From Parasitella parasitica (taxonomy: Eukaryota; Mucoromycota; Mucoromycetes; Mucorales; Mucoraceae): a stretch of 43,142 bases of DNA. Where the stretch lies: assembly GCA_025201805.1 (NCBI GenBank), contig MU619416.1, positions 4,254 to 47,395 on the forward strand, in the 5' to 3' direction. How positions within the stretch are numbered: the first letter of the stretch is position 1; every line of letters begins with the position of its first letter. The position numbers were made by a program, and so were the translations under genes. Below the pieces are notes generated by a model. That model was not told the origin of the DNA and did no database searches. It worked only from the letters and a program-made list of their open reading frames with translations. Of this stretch, positions 12,359 to 23,643 are shown piece after piece.

Positions 12359-13365
12359 ACAAGTATAGTATTGTTGGTTTTCATTCATATGATCATTTGT
12401 GTATATATTTGATTGTTCATATTATCATTTTCACATTCCATATTATTTACTGATCATAGGGCTTATTGTTATGTATACATGTATTAATGACACTAATAAA
12501 CAATCAGTTATGCTTTTTTCGTCTCATACACTTGCTATTTCAATACACTACCGTTTGAAACAGGGGTTTAATACAGCAGAAACGTTTTCCAGCACCAAGT
12601 ATTCGCTAGAAATGCTATGAAATGCGTTGATCAGGGCAGTAATAGAGTTACATGCGCTTTGTGACGTTACGAGCAAAACATGAAACCTGTACCTATGTTT
12701 CTTGTCTCGGTATCAACCAAGATCAATGATATGTTTAGTTTCAGTGGAGTGGCCTCGAAAGAACAAACACCGGAGAATGGAACAGATTTGATCTAATGAT
12801 AAAACGGCCAAAATGATGCGAACTTTGGTCAGGGAGCTTATTTTACAAATTTGGCTTGGATGTTCATACTGTTTATATTGCGATTTCATAGTTTTTATTT
12901 GATTTTCAATAAATAAAGTTACTTATAACGAGTTGGAAAGCGTCATATAGACTTTTTTGGGGGGGGGGAGAGGTCTTTTTTTTTTTCGCTGGATCTGTAT
13001 AGGTGTGGTATGTGTGTGATTGTGTGTGTGATTTTAGATTTTTTTTTTAAATAATACAAGATAAAGAGATGTACATATAATCAAGAAGAAAAGAATAATA
13101 TCATAATACAAGGATAGAACTTTTGCGAGTTTTTGGTATTTTGATTGTTGTTATAGTTTTGTGCGTGTGTGGGGTTACAATGAGAGGATAGGGGGGAGAT
13201 GTAATATACAAAGAAAATGAAGGGTATGTGTGTCAAGAAAGAATAATACAAATATTACATAAATAACAATAAATAAAGGAATAGTACAAAAGGATATGGA
13301 AAGGGTTAAATTACAAATTTTCGTATGTTTTGGTGTATGGAACTGTAGTATGTAGCGAAATGATG

Positions 13366-14915
13366 TTAAACTGAAAGGCGGGCTGCCGAGTGCTTTTTGA
13401 TCAAGAGTTGCTTTTTGCTACGAACAAGTCTTTCCAGCCAGATTCTGCATTTCCTTCTGCCAAACTCAGACTCTGGACAATCCTCAATTTTCAATCCATG
13501 GTTGGTCCGTGCATTGATATCACAATGAGGAAGTGACGCGATAAACTGGAGAGATTGCCATAATCCAAGGGCTGCTGTATAGTGAAGACAAGTCCAGCCT
13601 TAGGGCAGATAGTTAGTTATGATGATTTTATAGAGGGGGGGGGGAGCAGGTACTCACCATCATTGTCACTGTAATTGATGTCGATTTTATCACATAAATA
13701 AGGCACCAAATGTTCATGTCCGTGCATCAAAGTAATATGCAACAGCGACCTATTTTGTACGTCTCGAATAGAACTCAAATCCAGATCTTGCTCAAGACAC
13801 TCTTCCATTTCGTCCTTGTCACCGCGAATACAGGCATCCATCAAAATGGTCTCAGGGTTAAACTGAACCTTCTTTTGTTTCCGTAACACAGTTTTGCCCT
13901 GGTCGCCGTCGCTGTTGTCATTGTTGTTGTTATCGCCGTCGCCGTTAACCTGTTGTTGTTTATTGTCATTTGCGCTAATACTATGGTCACCAATCGCAGC
14001 TGCTGTCTTGGTATGACGAGGGAAACATCCTGGTCTTTCGATCGCTAGCAAATCACGCTGCTGCAGTACCTTTTCCTCAATGACTCTTTCGATAGAAGAG
14101 TCAACGTGGGGAATAGGCGAGGTGGGTGGGGTCCAGCAGTGGTGGTCAAACGACGAGAGCGACGAAGAGGAGGATGTAGACGACGAAAATGACAGCGGGG
14201 ACATGATGGGAGCTCGCATTTCTTCTTGCAAAATGTACTGGTCTGTTGCCTGAAGCGGACGTATCAATCTTTCCGCCTTTTTGAGTAAAAGCGACGAAGG
14301 AGGCGATGAAGGTGAACACTCTGTGGTTTGCTGCTGCAATTGAGTGATGACTTCAGGATGGGTAGCACAATCGATGGGTCTGAGTTGACGGTTGTTTTGT
14401 GTGGCAGGGTCTGCCCCCATCTCCAGCATCAGTCGCACAATCTTGGACATGCCCCAAAAAGCAGCCAAATGCAAAGCTGTATTGCCTTTTACTTTTCCCC
14501 ACTGATGGTTGAGAAACTGCTGGCATTGGGCCGGGGTGGCATTTTGCTTCAATGCTTGCAAGATGATAAAAGCAATATGGTCGTGCTTTTGCAACAGGGC
14601 AAGCTCAAGCGCGTTCAAGTCTGTGGCTGATATTTTCCCGAATCTCTCATTCAAGCGAGTGTCGAATTTCATTGTGTTTTTGTAGACAAGAGGGTTGTTT
14701 GATAGGCGACATGTTAGAATAACACGGATGAGATGAGGCAGTTTTTCTTGGTTACTGAACAGTTTGCGAAATTCGTCTCGCTGGTCCGTGTTGACGAGCG
14801 ATTGAATGGTTTTCCACAGGCGAGAGGGAGAACAACAACTTGCAGATGTGCACGGTTTCGTTGATGCATGTTGAGTTTTAGGTGATACCATGGCGGCTAC
14901 TGCAATTGTAGACAT
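13366..14915 (-). CDS. Ankyrin-repeat protein with KVxF motif (PP1-targeting-like)
   Basis: Two exons, 14915-13658 and 13598-13366, give 496 residues; the intron contains a C run on the coding strand. Residues about 95-195 carry ankyrin-type repeats, including GNTALHLAAFWGMSKIVRLM and LEMGADP. A Ser/Gln/Asn-rich low-complexity linker follows. At residues 348-352 is KKVQF, immediately followed by a second ankyrin block (LMDACIRGDKDEMEECL, LLHITLMHGHEHLVPYLCD, then GWTCLHYTAALG in exon 2). In animal MYPT-family and ASPP proteins, a K/R-V-x-F motif directly before ankyrin repeats docks protein phosphatase 1; the same order here suggests a PP1 targeting subunit, but that is inference. A basic C-terminus (KKQLLIKKHSAARLSV) ends the protein. 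Isolated between two long gene-poor spacers. Confidence 0.88.
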
Positions 14916-17900
14916 GATTTTTTTTTAGGTTTTTTTTAGGTTTTTATTATTGTTTGATCCGATTAAATTATGTTTGAAAAAAAAAAGAAAAAGGAGGAAA
15001 GGATGTTGGTATTTAACCCTAACGAAGAGAGGAAGAAAAAGTAAAGAGGAAGAAAGAGACAAAAATTCTCTGCATTGCCTTAAACTGATTGTTTAAATTA
15101 TGAAAAAACTGAACAGACCACATGTTCAAGTTATTTTCATTCCGGTTTCCGTTGTCATACAAAAAGTGTGAAAAATGGCTACGTTGCTTTATATAATCTA
15201 TAACATTGAAGGGTGGCTCATTCTTCACCGCTAAGACGCGTTTCTATTGTACGTGCGCAAATGTGTAGAATGAGTATGCTATCAAACGATACCTGTTTCA
15301 AGTTTCGCTTTGGCATGTGCATAAGCCAATACTGTGCCTTCGAGATGCTCTGATAGATCAAGAATCTCTGTGAGGTGTCTATATAACCAGCTTGTATTCA
15401 TTAACTTTGCCAAGTATATTGATCATGTTACTTGAATTAGTGGGCTTGTTTGTATATATAAAAAAAGGTTCCAGGAGAATGCCATAATAGGGGTTCTAAT
15501 AGAGATCCATAATTTTCGTGAATCAATTAAATACGCATCATCTATAAAAGCCAACCTCCTAGATGTATGCGCAAACAGATCTATTAATTGACTGTTTCAA
15601 ACTTTACAAGATAGCAATGATTTTCATAGTGCACATCTCTCTCCCTCTGTATATGATTATCAAAGCAAATAAAAGCAATTGTATCACACTGCAAGTATAA
15701 ATACTACTATTATGTGTAATCTCAAGATGCGATGAAACCTTGGAAAAAAAAAAAAAAAAAAGAGCCTATTCAAATGTAGATATCCCGAGAATAAGGGTAC
15801 GTGTAATAATAACAACGGGCACTGTCGTTGTTGACGATAAAGCTTTATTTACCTTGCATCTTTTTATACACACCCAGAATTTCCATCCTCGGCTCGACAA
15901 TTTACCCACGGATTTGATCTAAAGCCTTACAATTGCGAATAATTGATCGAACTTGACAAGCAGTGCTTCAAACTATTGCTAAAAATGTAATTTAGGGTGA
16001 TATACAGCAAGAAAAAAAAAAAAAAAAAAGTGTTCATTTACAAGACATGGTATTTTGCTTTTTGTATCAAATTCGTTGATATTGGGCGAATTTTATTTTG
16101 AAAGGCAATGCCTTGTACCATGAAAAACCGAAAGATATCGCAAACCCCGTTTATTGTGGTTTATGGTGTAATTAATGCAAAACCGCCAAAGATGGTCGAG
16201 TCAACAAAAGATCAAAGAATCACCCTCCTGGATCACTTTTAACTTCCGGTTTGCTCAGGCAAAGCTGCAATTTAGTCTAAATATTGACAATTAAAACATT
16301 AATAGCTATATAAATACAATTGAGCATATATTGACATTACAATAAATAATTTTTAATGAGCCATAATAATGATATACATGAATTTATTGGAAATTCAATA
16401 ATGCACCAAAGCGAGGATTGTAATACAGACTTGTGATATGTTTCGCGAAATGTGTCATTTTAACTGAAGGTACCTTGAATCATGACTTTCTTGATCATTT
16501 AATATTGCGTATCAAACTGGAGTCATGGGTGAGGATCCTCCAGTCTGCTGTTTTTTTCTCGTATTCGATACTTTTGTACGAGAGGTACAGGTTAAAATTG
16601 AAATTTGGACTTTCTGGTAACTGTACCAGAACAAAGATGCCTCTTTGTAGCACGTACTCGCTTTTGTATGTAGTCTTAATTTTTATTACACATATATCCA
16701 AACATTATCACTGTTCAGTAAACAATTTTTTTTTAAACAAGTAATGACGCTGAGATACTGCACAATATGTGAAAACGATTTTGCTGATATGCGAGATGAA
16801 CAAAAACATGAAACTCTAGATTCCAAAGTGGAAAGATTGTAATAATAAAAAATACTTGCCTATACCACAACAACAGCAAGGTACACCGGTGTAACGATCG
16901 CTTTCTCCATTTTCAGTACTCTCAAGAAAACACAAATATTTATCTGTAAATAATACACATCACTGGAATATAGAATGCAGACTACAAAAGAAAGAAAAGT
17001 CCGGTTAATCCGATTGATTATATTTTGTATTTTGATAGTGAAAATAAGAATGATCTTTATTTATTATAGTTCAGAAATAAATAAACAGTTGAAAAATTAT
17101 AGATTGTCATTTCCCAAAAGACGTATGAAAATAATCGCATTGCGTTTCAAACGCTTTCAAAAAGTTTAGTTTATATACAAAGGCTTGCCTTGGGGCAAAA
17201 ATGAAATTCAGGGGCAAGAAACGGCCTGTGGTTTATAAAATTCAATGTACAATGGAATCGTACCCCCGACAGAAGTATAGAACTACGTGTGTTATATGTC
17301 CATCGTATATCAACGCCATGTAGACTAATCAAGTGCAAATATAATTGGTTGCTAGGCAGCCAGCTGTCAAAATTTGGTACCTGGTTACTGCCAATGTAAG
17401 GCTGGTTCCTGGTTGCTGGGGTCCTCGCTTTTCTCACCTGACTTGAATCAGTGTATGTAGAGCTGAACAAAAAAATCTTTTACTGTATTACTGTTGATTA
17501 TCAGTGGTTCTTTTAGGAGCCATCTCAATTATGCAAGATCTCTATGCTCGACAATCAACACATAGGCTAAACAGGATCATCCGTTATAGACATCTTTCAG
17601 GCCGTCTTTTGGGGCCCCTTTGCTCCCTACTGCCTAATCAACATCGCTTTGGGCAAAACCATGTATCCGCAAGACTAGATAATGAGCAACCAAATTAAAC
17701 TTAATGACGTACAGGCCAATCAGCAAAGCCTTGGCAAATGCGCCCCGAAGGGCAATTATATCCATTTCTAATCGTTCAACGAAAACAACTCACTAGCCGG
17801 TTGTCCATTTTGGAGTTAATTACTTTTTCTCTCTTTTTCTCTTTCTTCTTCCCTATCTCTATCTCTCAATCTCTCTGTACATATATTTGTATCTATCATT

Positions 17901-18006
17901 TCTTTTTCTTTTTTTTTTCTAGGGTTAAAATTGAAGAGATTATTAAACGTTGACTCTACATCATATCATATATCCTACCCTACACATCAAAAAATAGAAA
18001 TACTTT
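14916..18006. other. Gene-poor spacer between ankyrin gene and UPF0658 gene
   Basis: About 3.1 kb without a supported gene. It has A homopolymers (15742-15760, 16012-16029), a patch of higher G+C with related TGGTTNCTGG-like words on the minus strand and plus strand (about 17340-17425), and a pyrimidine-rich stretch just upstream of the next start (about 17820-17925). Open frames such as the 103-codon one at 16433-16744 have no recognisable motifs, and I do not call them genes. Confidence 0.55.
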
Positions 18007-19443
18007 ATGGCTACAGCTGAAGAGCACAAAATGTCTACAGATAGCTTTGTAGATCCAAACTTTGAGCAACAATCCTCACATAAAATATTCGAATCAGCTC
18101 GAGAGCAAAAGGCAGAGACTAGATTTAATTTCTGGTTAAATTCACCCAATTCAGTATTTTTGATTCTGTTATCAATATTTGAAGCCATTGTAGTTATTTC
18201 ATTAGAGGCAGTCATTTTCGCAAAATTTTACAATACAGAGTAAGGACTTGATATCATAATTTGTTATACATGACAACAATATCGTATTTATACGTACTAA
18301 ATCTCCTCCTCTTATCTCCTTGTGCTTATTCCCCTTATTCTCACTCTCCTTAATTATCAAGGTTTTCAGAAAAAAACCTAGGGCTAGGTATACCTGTATA
18401 CTTGATGATTTTTATCTTTTCACAGATATTTCAAGTTTTAATCGCCTGGGATGCTGTAAGTGAATGTATATCCTTTAGAATATGTGATTGATAAGCAAAA
18501 TTTGACACAGGTTCGTGCTCAAAATACAATCCAAGTGATTGCATTTCTGCTATTCAACCTTTGCTGTTTTGTATACGCAGTATTTCAATTTAAACAAATT
18601 GGAGATGCATTGGACTCTCGAAACCCTTATTTGGAACAATTAGCGACATCTTTAACGTTTTTAATTAACAGATTGTTGATTGTTATCGCTGTTATCATTG
18701 GTGTTTGTCAATTGATTTACTGTTATATTGGTGCACGATTATATCAGGAATTCGGTTGGAAGATTTACAAGAAAATTGGAGCAGATCCAGAGATAAGAAA
18801 CATGTATAGATGGTATCAGATCATCTTGACCATTCTCAAGATCGATTTCTTCTTTTTCTTGGGCTATTCAATTCAGTATCTTGTGTTGGTCCTAAGGTCA
18901 GGAGATTATGAATTTGCTCTGACCATTGTTGCTATACCCTTGACATGTCTATTTTTATTGTTAGCTGTCTATTCAGTAAGTGACATATTTTGATCTCGCT
19001 TTTTAACATGTCATTCATGCTTGAGATAGATTCAACATGAATCCAGATGGTTAATGGGGTTGTTCTTCATCGGAATGTTTGCTGGCATTGCTTACTTTAT
19101 ATTCAAGATTTATCGTATTTATGATCCGTCACAAATTGAGAAGTACACGTACGTTAAAGAATTCTTGACTTTCTTTGGTGAGTGAAATGAACCTTGTTTG
19201 CATTTTATTATTACTTACCCTATCATTTTAGCGAGTGTATCGTTGGCTTTAGTTGTTTTGACTATTATCAATGCCTTCATCTGCTTTCTTAATTTTGGCC
19301 GAGGTCTTAAACCACATTGTAAGTTCTGGCTATTTATCATAAGGACTACAATATGCTAATTATATTGTGTGTTAGTGAAATCCTCTCACGAAAGATCTTC
19401 AATGCCTCAACATCTGGCCGAACGAACTCTTTCTTTGGATTAA
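18007..19443 (+). CDS. UPF0658 Golgi-type multipass membrane protein
   Basis: Six exons (18007-18239, 18362-18455, 18511-18975, 19030-19177, 19232-19318, 19376-19443) give 364 residues. About eight hydrophobic segments are visible, for example FLILLSIFEAIVVISLEAVI, IPVYLMIFIFSQIFQVLIAW, VIAFLLFNLCCFVYAVFQF, LLIVIAVIIGVCQLIYCYIG and LALVVLTIINAFICFLNF, with a charged N-terminus and a Ser/Arg tail. The RAQNTIQVI-F-LFNLCCFVYA block matches the fungal UPF0658 family, whose fission yeast members localise to the Golgi; biochemical function is not known. It faces the GT15 mannosyltransferase (tail to tail, 195 bp apart), another predicted Golgi protein, though shared regulation is not shown. The start follows a long C/T-rich leader. 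Confidence 0.9.
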
Positions 19444-19638
19444 ACGCACCCCGCCGCCACTTATTACCCTTCACCCTCAATAACACGAGCTGGATTCGTT
19501 ATGATTTTTTTTTTTTGCTATTGCATTTATTGTATTATTATTTGGGTTTGTATTTTCCAATCTCACTCACTTCCAACATATGTATATATATAAATATATA
19601 TATAAATTTATTATCAAAAAAAAAAAAAGGTATTGTGA
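19444..19638. terminator. Convergent 3' region, UPF0658 and GT15 genes
   Basis: Short AT-rich gap between convergent genes with T runs (19507-19517), TATATATATAAATATATATATAAA (about 19582-19605) and an A run (19617-19628), suited to 3' end formation on both strands. No gene seen. Confidence 0.5.
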
Positions 19639-21002
19639 TTATGACCAAACATTCCAATTTGCTTTCTTCTTTTCATCATCTTTGACATGTTTCAACCACA
19701 CCGGGAGGCAAGTGTCGTAATTCCTATCATGATCAATGCTTTTTTCGTTCGTGCCTTGAGGACATTCACATCTACAACTTAACCCACTTTCCTTCGAAGG
19801 GCAGTGTCTATAAAGATCATGCTGATATCCAATATCTTCAAAATAATGCACCTCATCGGTTTTCAAGAACAATCCTGCTGCCAAAGAATGAACTATACTG
19901 AATGATCAGTAGATAGACAAAAAAAACTCTCGCCAAAAAACAAACCTGGTGCATCTCCCCATCTTTCATAAAAGAAGTTGCCTGTCTGATCCAGATAATT
20001 AAAGAAATCACGGTATTGAGGGGTTCTCCACAAATTTAATGAAGCAATTTCGAAATTAGACCAAAAATGACACAAATTAAAGTCACCCGAATTCTTGTCT
20101 CGAAAGTAAGGGAACAAAAGCTTGCTGTTTTCTGATATATCAATGCGTCTCGATCTAGCATAATCCTCAACTGTTTTCCATAAAGTAGGAATTGTGTCTC
20201 GCAATTCGAGCAATGTGACAACAAAGCCATATTTCTTTTTGTATTTCTCCATATAGAGGAACGGGTCGTATGTGATATCACAAAAGAATCGAACACCTGG
20301 TTCTACACGCCAGTACCATTCATATCTACCGTGTATTAGTAATGGGTCTACATCAAAATGTTTATCAACTTACTCGTCTAACAAGGGATGATCAAAAAAG
20401 AATCCAGACTGATATCTACACATATGATGGTAACTTTCCAAACCTCCAAAGAGAACGCCACTATCATCCATATTCTTTCTGGACTGCGCTGCTTTGGCTT
20501 GATCAATCCAACTAGGATAGCTCCATTGATTTTCAGGCACCAAGCCGAACTTCATAGTTGCTTCTGGTGCTGCGTTTCTCATTGCGCTCTTGAATTCCTC
20601 TGTGAAAAGCTCTTCATTCAAAAATACATAAGGGTAGTTGAAGTTTTTGTTAAATTTATCTTGAAAATTCACGATTGTCTCTGCAATAGCTTGTTGTTCT
20701 CTATTCAGACGGATTTTATTTTTCAGATATTAGCAGCTGTATAAAGTATTATCACACGATACCTACTTGTTTCTGACCAGAATAACCATAGCAGCCTTTG
20801 CTTTTTTAGTTGGTGGCTTCTTCGTCAAGAGCTTCTGTGGAAGGCAAGCTCTCTCGTCGTAATCCGTATAGTAAGCATTTGCTTGCATGGTTTTCGAGAC
20901 TTTGGGATGACTAGCAATATTGTAAAGAAATACAAACACGGTAAAAAAGACAATGATGAGAACAGGCTTCCTAGAAACCGATAGTATTGGAAATGCTGGC
21001 AT
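19639..21002 (-). CDS. Alpha-1,2-mannosyltransferase, GT15 (Kre2/Mnt1/Ktr) family
   Basis: Type II Golgi membrane enzyme that adds mannose from GDP-mannose to O- and N-linked glycans. Four exons (21002-20767, 20700-20374, 20325-19946, 19892-19639) give 398 residues. A short cytosolic N-terminus is followed by one transmembrane anchor (about residues 13-30, VLIIVFFTVFVFLYNIA), then a stem and the catalytic domain: YPYVFLNEE, YHHMCRYQSGFFF, YEWYWRVEPGVRFFCDI with the metal-site EPG at 196-198, and CHFWSNFEIASLNLWR with the proposed nucleophile glutamate near residue 280. [21 protein letters not shown] crosses the last intron, confirming the splice. Lys/Asp-rich C-terminus. Which KTR paralogue it corresponds to cannot be decided here. 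Confidence 0.94.
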
Positions 21003-21660
21003 ATTTAGTTGTTAAAAGGAGAAAGAGAAGAAAAGGCGGGGTGAGAAAGATAAGAGCTCCTATGGATGGTCAAAAAATCAATTGGCTTAACGCCTAAATC
21101 AAGTTGCAAATGAAGGATTTGGAAAATGGGTTCATGCGTTTTTGTTATGGATGGTGTCATGAAAGCAAGTGGCAATCAAATATATCATTTGAAACAAGGA
21201 TTTTATGCTGTAAACTGTTTGAAGAAGACAATTTCTACTCCTTCTCTTATCCTCCATATAGCCACGGTACAATAATCGCCAAGTCATTCTTGGTGGGCAA
21301 TAAATGATTTTAATAAAATATTATATATTTATAGGTCTTTAAAGTACAGAAATAAGCTAGTTATTAAATGCGAATTACTCGGAAATACTTCTTTAATTGT
21401 TTGAATATCTGAACCTCGATAACAAGAAAAAAAAAAGATAAAAGATGTGTAAAAGGACGAGTCTGTTTGCATTTTTGACATCACTAACAATTTTAGCTTG
21501 CAAATGTTCAAGCGTATCTTTAGTAAAAATTCCTCGACTTTTTATTAAACGCCTATAAACTTTCATAATCAATAAATCAATAATCAGACCTTTCAATATC
21601 GCCGTACTCTGTAATATTTTATATAACTTCAAACTCTATTCTCACTGGGAAACGTACATG
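21003..21660. other. Upstream flank of the GT15 gene, AT-rich
   Basis: About 660 bp that includes the GT15 promoter. A/T-rich with several short open frames on both strands, none recognisable. Confidence 0.4.
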
Positions 21661-21661
21661 A

Positions 21662-21965
21662 TGTGTGTCAAATTCTTAACCGGAAGTCAAACTCAAGTAA
21701 ACTCAATCCTGAACACAATCCAGGAACACATCTCAATGGATCATTCTCCCTATTTAAACTCAACATGACATGTTCATGGACAGTAGATACAACCTATTGC
21801 CCCATTCTCTTAATCACACCATGTCTCACACTTATACCTCGTCTCCCATCAGTTCACTTAGATTTATTAGTATAAGAATCATCATATTTTCCATGTAGTA
21901 AACCAGATCTTTACCTGATTAATTCACAACCGTTTTATTTGAATAATTCTCATTTTGATAAAACA
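21662..21965 (+). mobile_element. Solo-LTR-like element, family A copy 1
   Basis: About 300 bp that matches 23644-24343 along its whole length once an insertion in the second copy is removed. It starts TGTGTCAAATTC, shares CCGGAAGTCAAACTCAAGT and ACACAATCCAGGAACA early, has a TATA-like CTATTTAAACTC, and ends with TTTACCTGATTAATTCACA, CGTTTTATTTGAATAATT and ...AAAACA. TG...CA ends, an internal TATA-like box and a downstream poly(A)-like site fit a long terminal repeat, but no target duplication is clear and no internal retroelement genes adjoin. Confidence 0.62.
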
Positions 21966-22009
21966 GTGCGCAAGTTGCAATGGCAACATCATATTTCTGA
22001 GCTTGAATT

Positions 22010-22145
22010 TACTACTGCGAATACAGCCCTTTAGCAGTGAAGCACATATTTCAAACGAGGAGCAAAGCATGAGCTCCATACGCAATTTGGTTATGTCTTG
22101 ATAAGAATCAATAGCCAAGATGCTGTACAATATGACTTAAAAATT
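22010..22145 (+). repeat. Decayed coding repeat, family R copy 3 (fragment)
   Basis: About 110-130 bp similar to 23500-23636 (plus) and to 41200-41080 (minus). All three share a frame ending in S-K-(A/T)-stop followed by GTATGTCTTGATAAGAATCA-like sequence. Here the frame reads LAVK-IFQTRSKA-stop (the TGA is near 22068-22070). Confidence 0.6.
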
Positions 22146-23085
22146 TATTAGAATGTAGCTTTATGAGTTGGTTAAAATAAATAGCACCTAATCATCATGA
22201 CCATCGCTTTTTTCCCCGCTTAAAAGCACAATCTACAATCTGTGATATCTTCACAAACTATTACGCGATAGAGACACAACTTTCAGCCAAAATCTTCTTT
22301 TTTTGCAGCATTTTACAACATATCCGACTCTTATGCATGTCTGGCCATTTTTCAGATTTTGCTATGTTTAGACCCCAAACCTCATATTCGATTTTTAGTT
22401 TTCAACTTTGGGTCAACCTTCAGGGTCATTTTTAGGCACGGATTTGGGGTCCAAGCCAAGTATACATCTAAGTACTGGTATGATAACTGTACCTCACTAC
22501 GTCTTCCGATTCTCGATATCTACCTTTACTGTCAAGATATTGCCAAAACTAGATCTTGCAGATTTTCCAAATTTTACAGCACATGTTCCTATAACAAGTA
22601 CGAAATTTTCCAATTGAATTATGTTTATGTTCCTAAGTAAAGTAATAAAGCAAGTTTTGGTACATCTACTGGTAATAAACATGTAGTATTCAAGCTCAAA
22701 TTCGACAAGCTTGGGCCAATTTTGTCTTTTTACGTTAAACTTTGTTCCCCTGTTTCTCAAAAAACTACTATGACACTTTGGCTTGAGTAATTATTAGAAT
22801 CTTCTTGAAACCTAATTCTCTACTAGTTGTACTATTTTTTAAATAGATATGTCGAGAAAAATATTTTTTCATATGTTTTTAGCAGAGGCTTAATTTATTT
22901 TTATAACTTTTGGAACAATAAATGGTATATAAAGATACATGATATAGCAATAATAAAATAGAGCTACACCATAGCCACCTAAAGATGTTTTTTTGGTCGA
23001 AAAATACCAATTTTTGAGCGAGAAAACCTCGAATAACGGAATCGATTTTTAACCTTTTGAATGCCTTCATTTTGGCCCTCTAAAC
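22146..23085. other. AT-rich repeat-region spacer
   Basis: No supported gene. Overlapping open frames on both strands (around 22359-22760) are mutually exclusive and lack motifs. Probably older repeat debris, given the flanking repeats. Confidence 0.4.
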
Positions 23086-23089
23086 GAAG

Positions 23090-23636
23090 GACCGGAAAAT
23101 TGTACATTCATTTTAGTCGAGACGAGATTTTGATTTTTGGCAGTAAAAATAAAGCTACAGTTGTGAACAAGATATTGGTGTGTAGGTATTGACATGATGG
23201 TGTGTTTGGTTAACTTTATAGAGCTGAGTGTGCTCAAAATATACTTGATTTCACTCAAAAACTATCAAAAAAGGCGTTTTTTGAATATTTGAAAATTGGT
23301 ACTAAAAAAAGGTATTTCTATAGCCTTGTAACTTATATGGTTGAATGCAGAATTTAATTTTTGTTATAAAATATTTAGTACGTATATCGGATATACCTAT
23401 TAAGTTCTTGAGATATCTAGCAATGAACTATGCAAAAAAAAGCTCGAAACTGGTTTGGGTCAAATGGAAACACACTGCTGAGATTCAATCTACAGCCTCT
23501 TTTTTGGCTGTAAATGAGGGCACTAACTATTTCTAATTGAAGAGCAAAACATGATTCTACTAGTCAACCTGGGTATGTCTTGATATGAATCGATAGCTGA
23601 GATACTATATAATACGGGCTCAAAAACCATTTTTGT
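23090..23636 (+). repeat. Decayed coding repeat, family R copy 1
   Basis: About 545 bp that matches, in opposite orientation, 41082-41572. Shared landmarks in order: TTTTGATTTTTGGCAG, AAGATATTGGTGTGTAGGTA versus its counterpart, CTCAAAAACTA, GAAACACACTGCTGAG and GCTGTAAATGAG. One frame reads WLNAEFNFCYK early and WKHTAEI, FLAVNEGTNYF, stop, LKSKT, stop later. A 63-codon open frame on the other strand (23258-23067, no ATG) also resembles its counterpart at 41398-41583. The copy has stops, so it is decayed. Confidence 0.72.
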
Positions 23637-23643
23637 ATACTGA

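Larger units (their letters stand above)
10299..13365. other. Long gene-poor spacer
   Basis: About 3.1 kb with no gene I can support. It holds 3' flanks of the genes at both ends, a (CT)n microsatellite near 10658-10679, a (TA)n tract near 12335-12358, A/T homopolymers (12128-12150), a G run near 12959-12969, and small hairpins such as TCGACT-N3-AGTCGA near 11497 and CCGAG-N4-CTCGG near 11590. Open frames here are short and without recognisable motifs. Confidence 0.6.

Noticed and set aside
16433-16744. 103-codon open frame in the 15-18 kb spacer
   Set aside because: No motif, no intron partner, and biased AT-rich codons; likely chance.
22359-22760. Overlapping open frames on both strands (93 and 87 codons)
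   Set aside because: They exclude each other, have no recognised domain, and lie in a repeat-rich zone.
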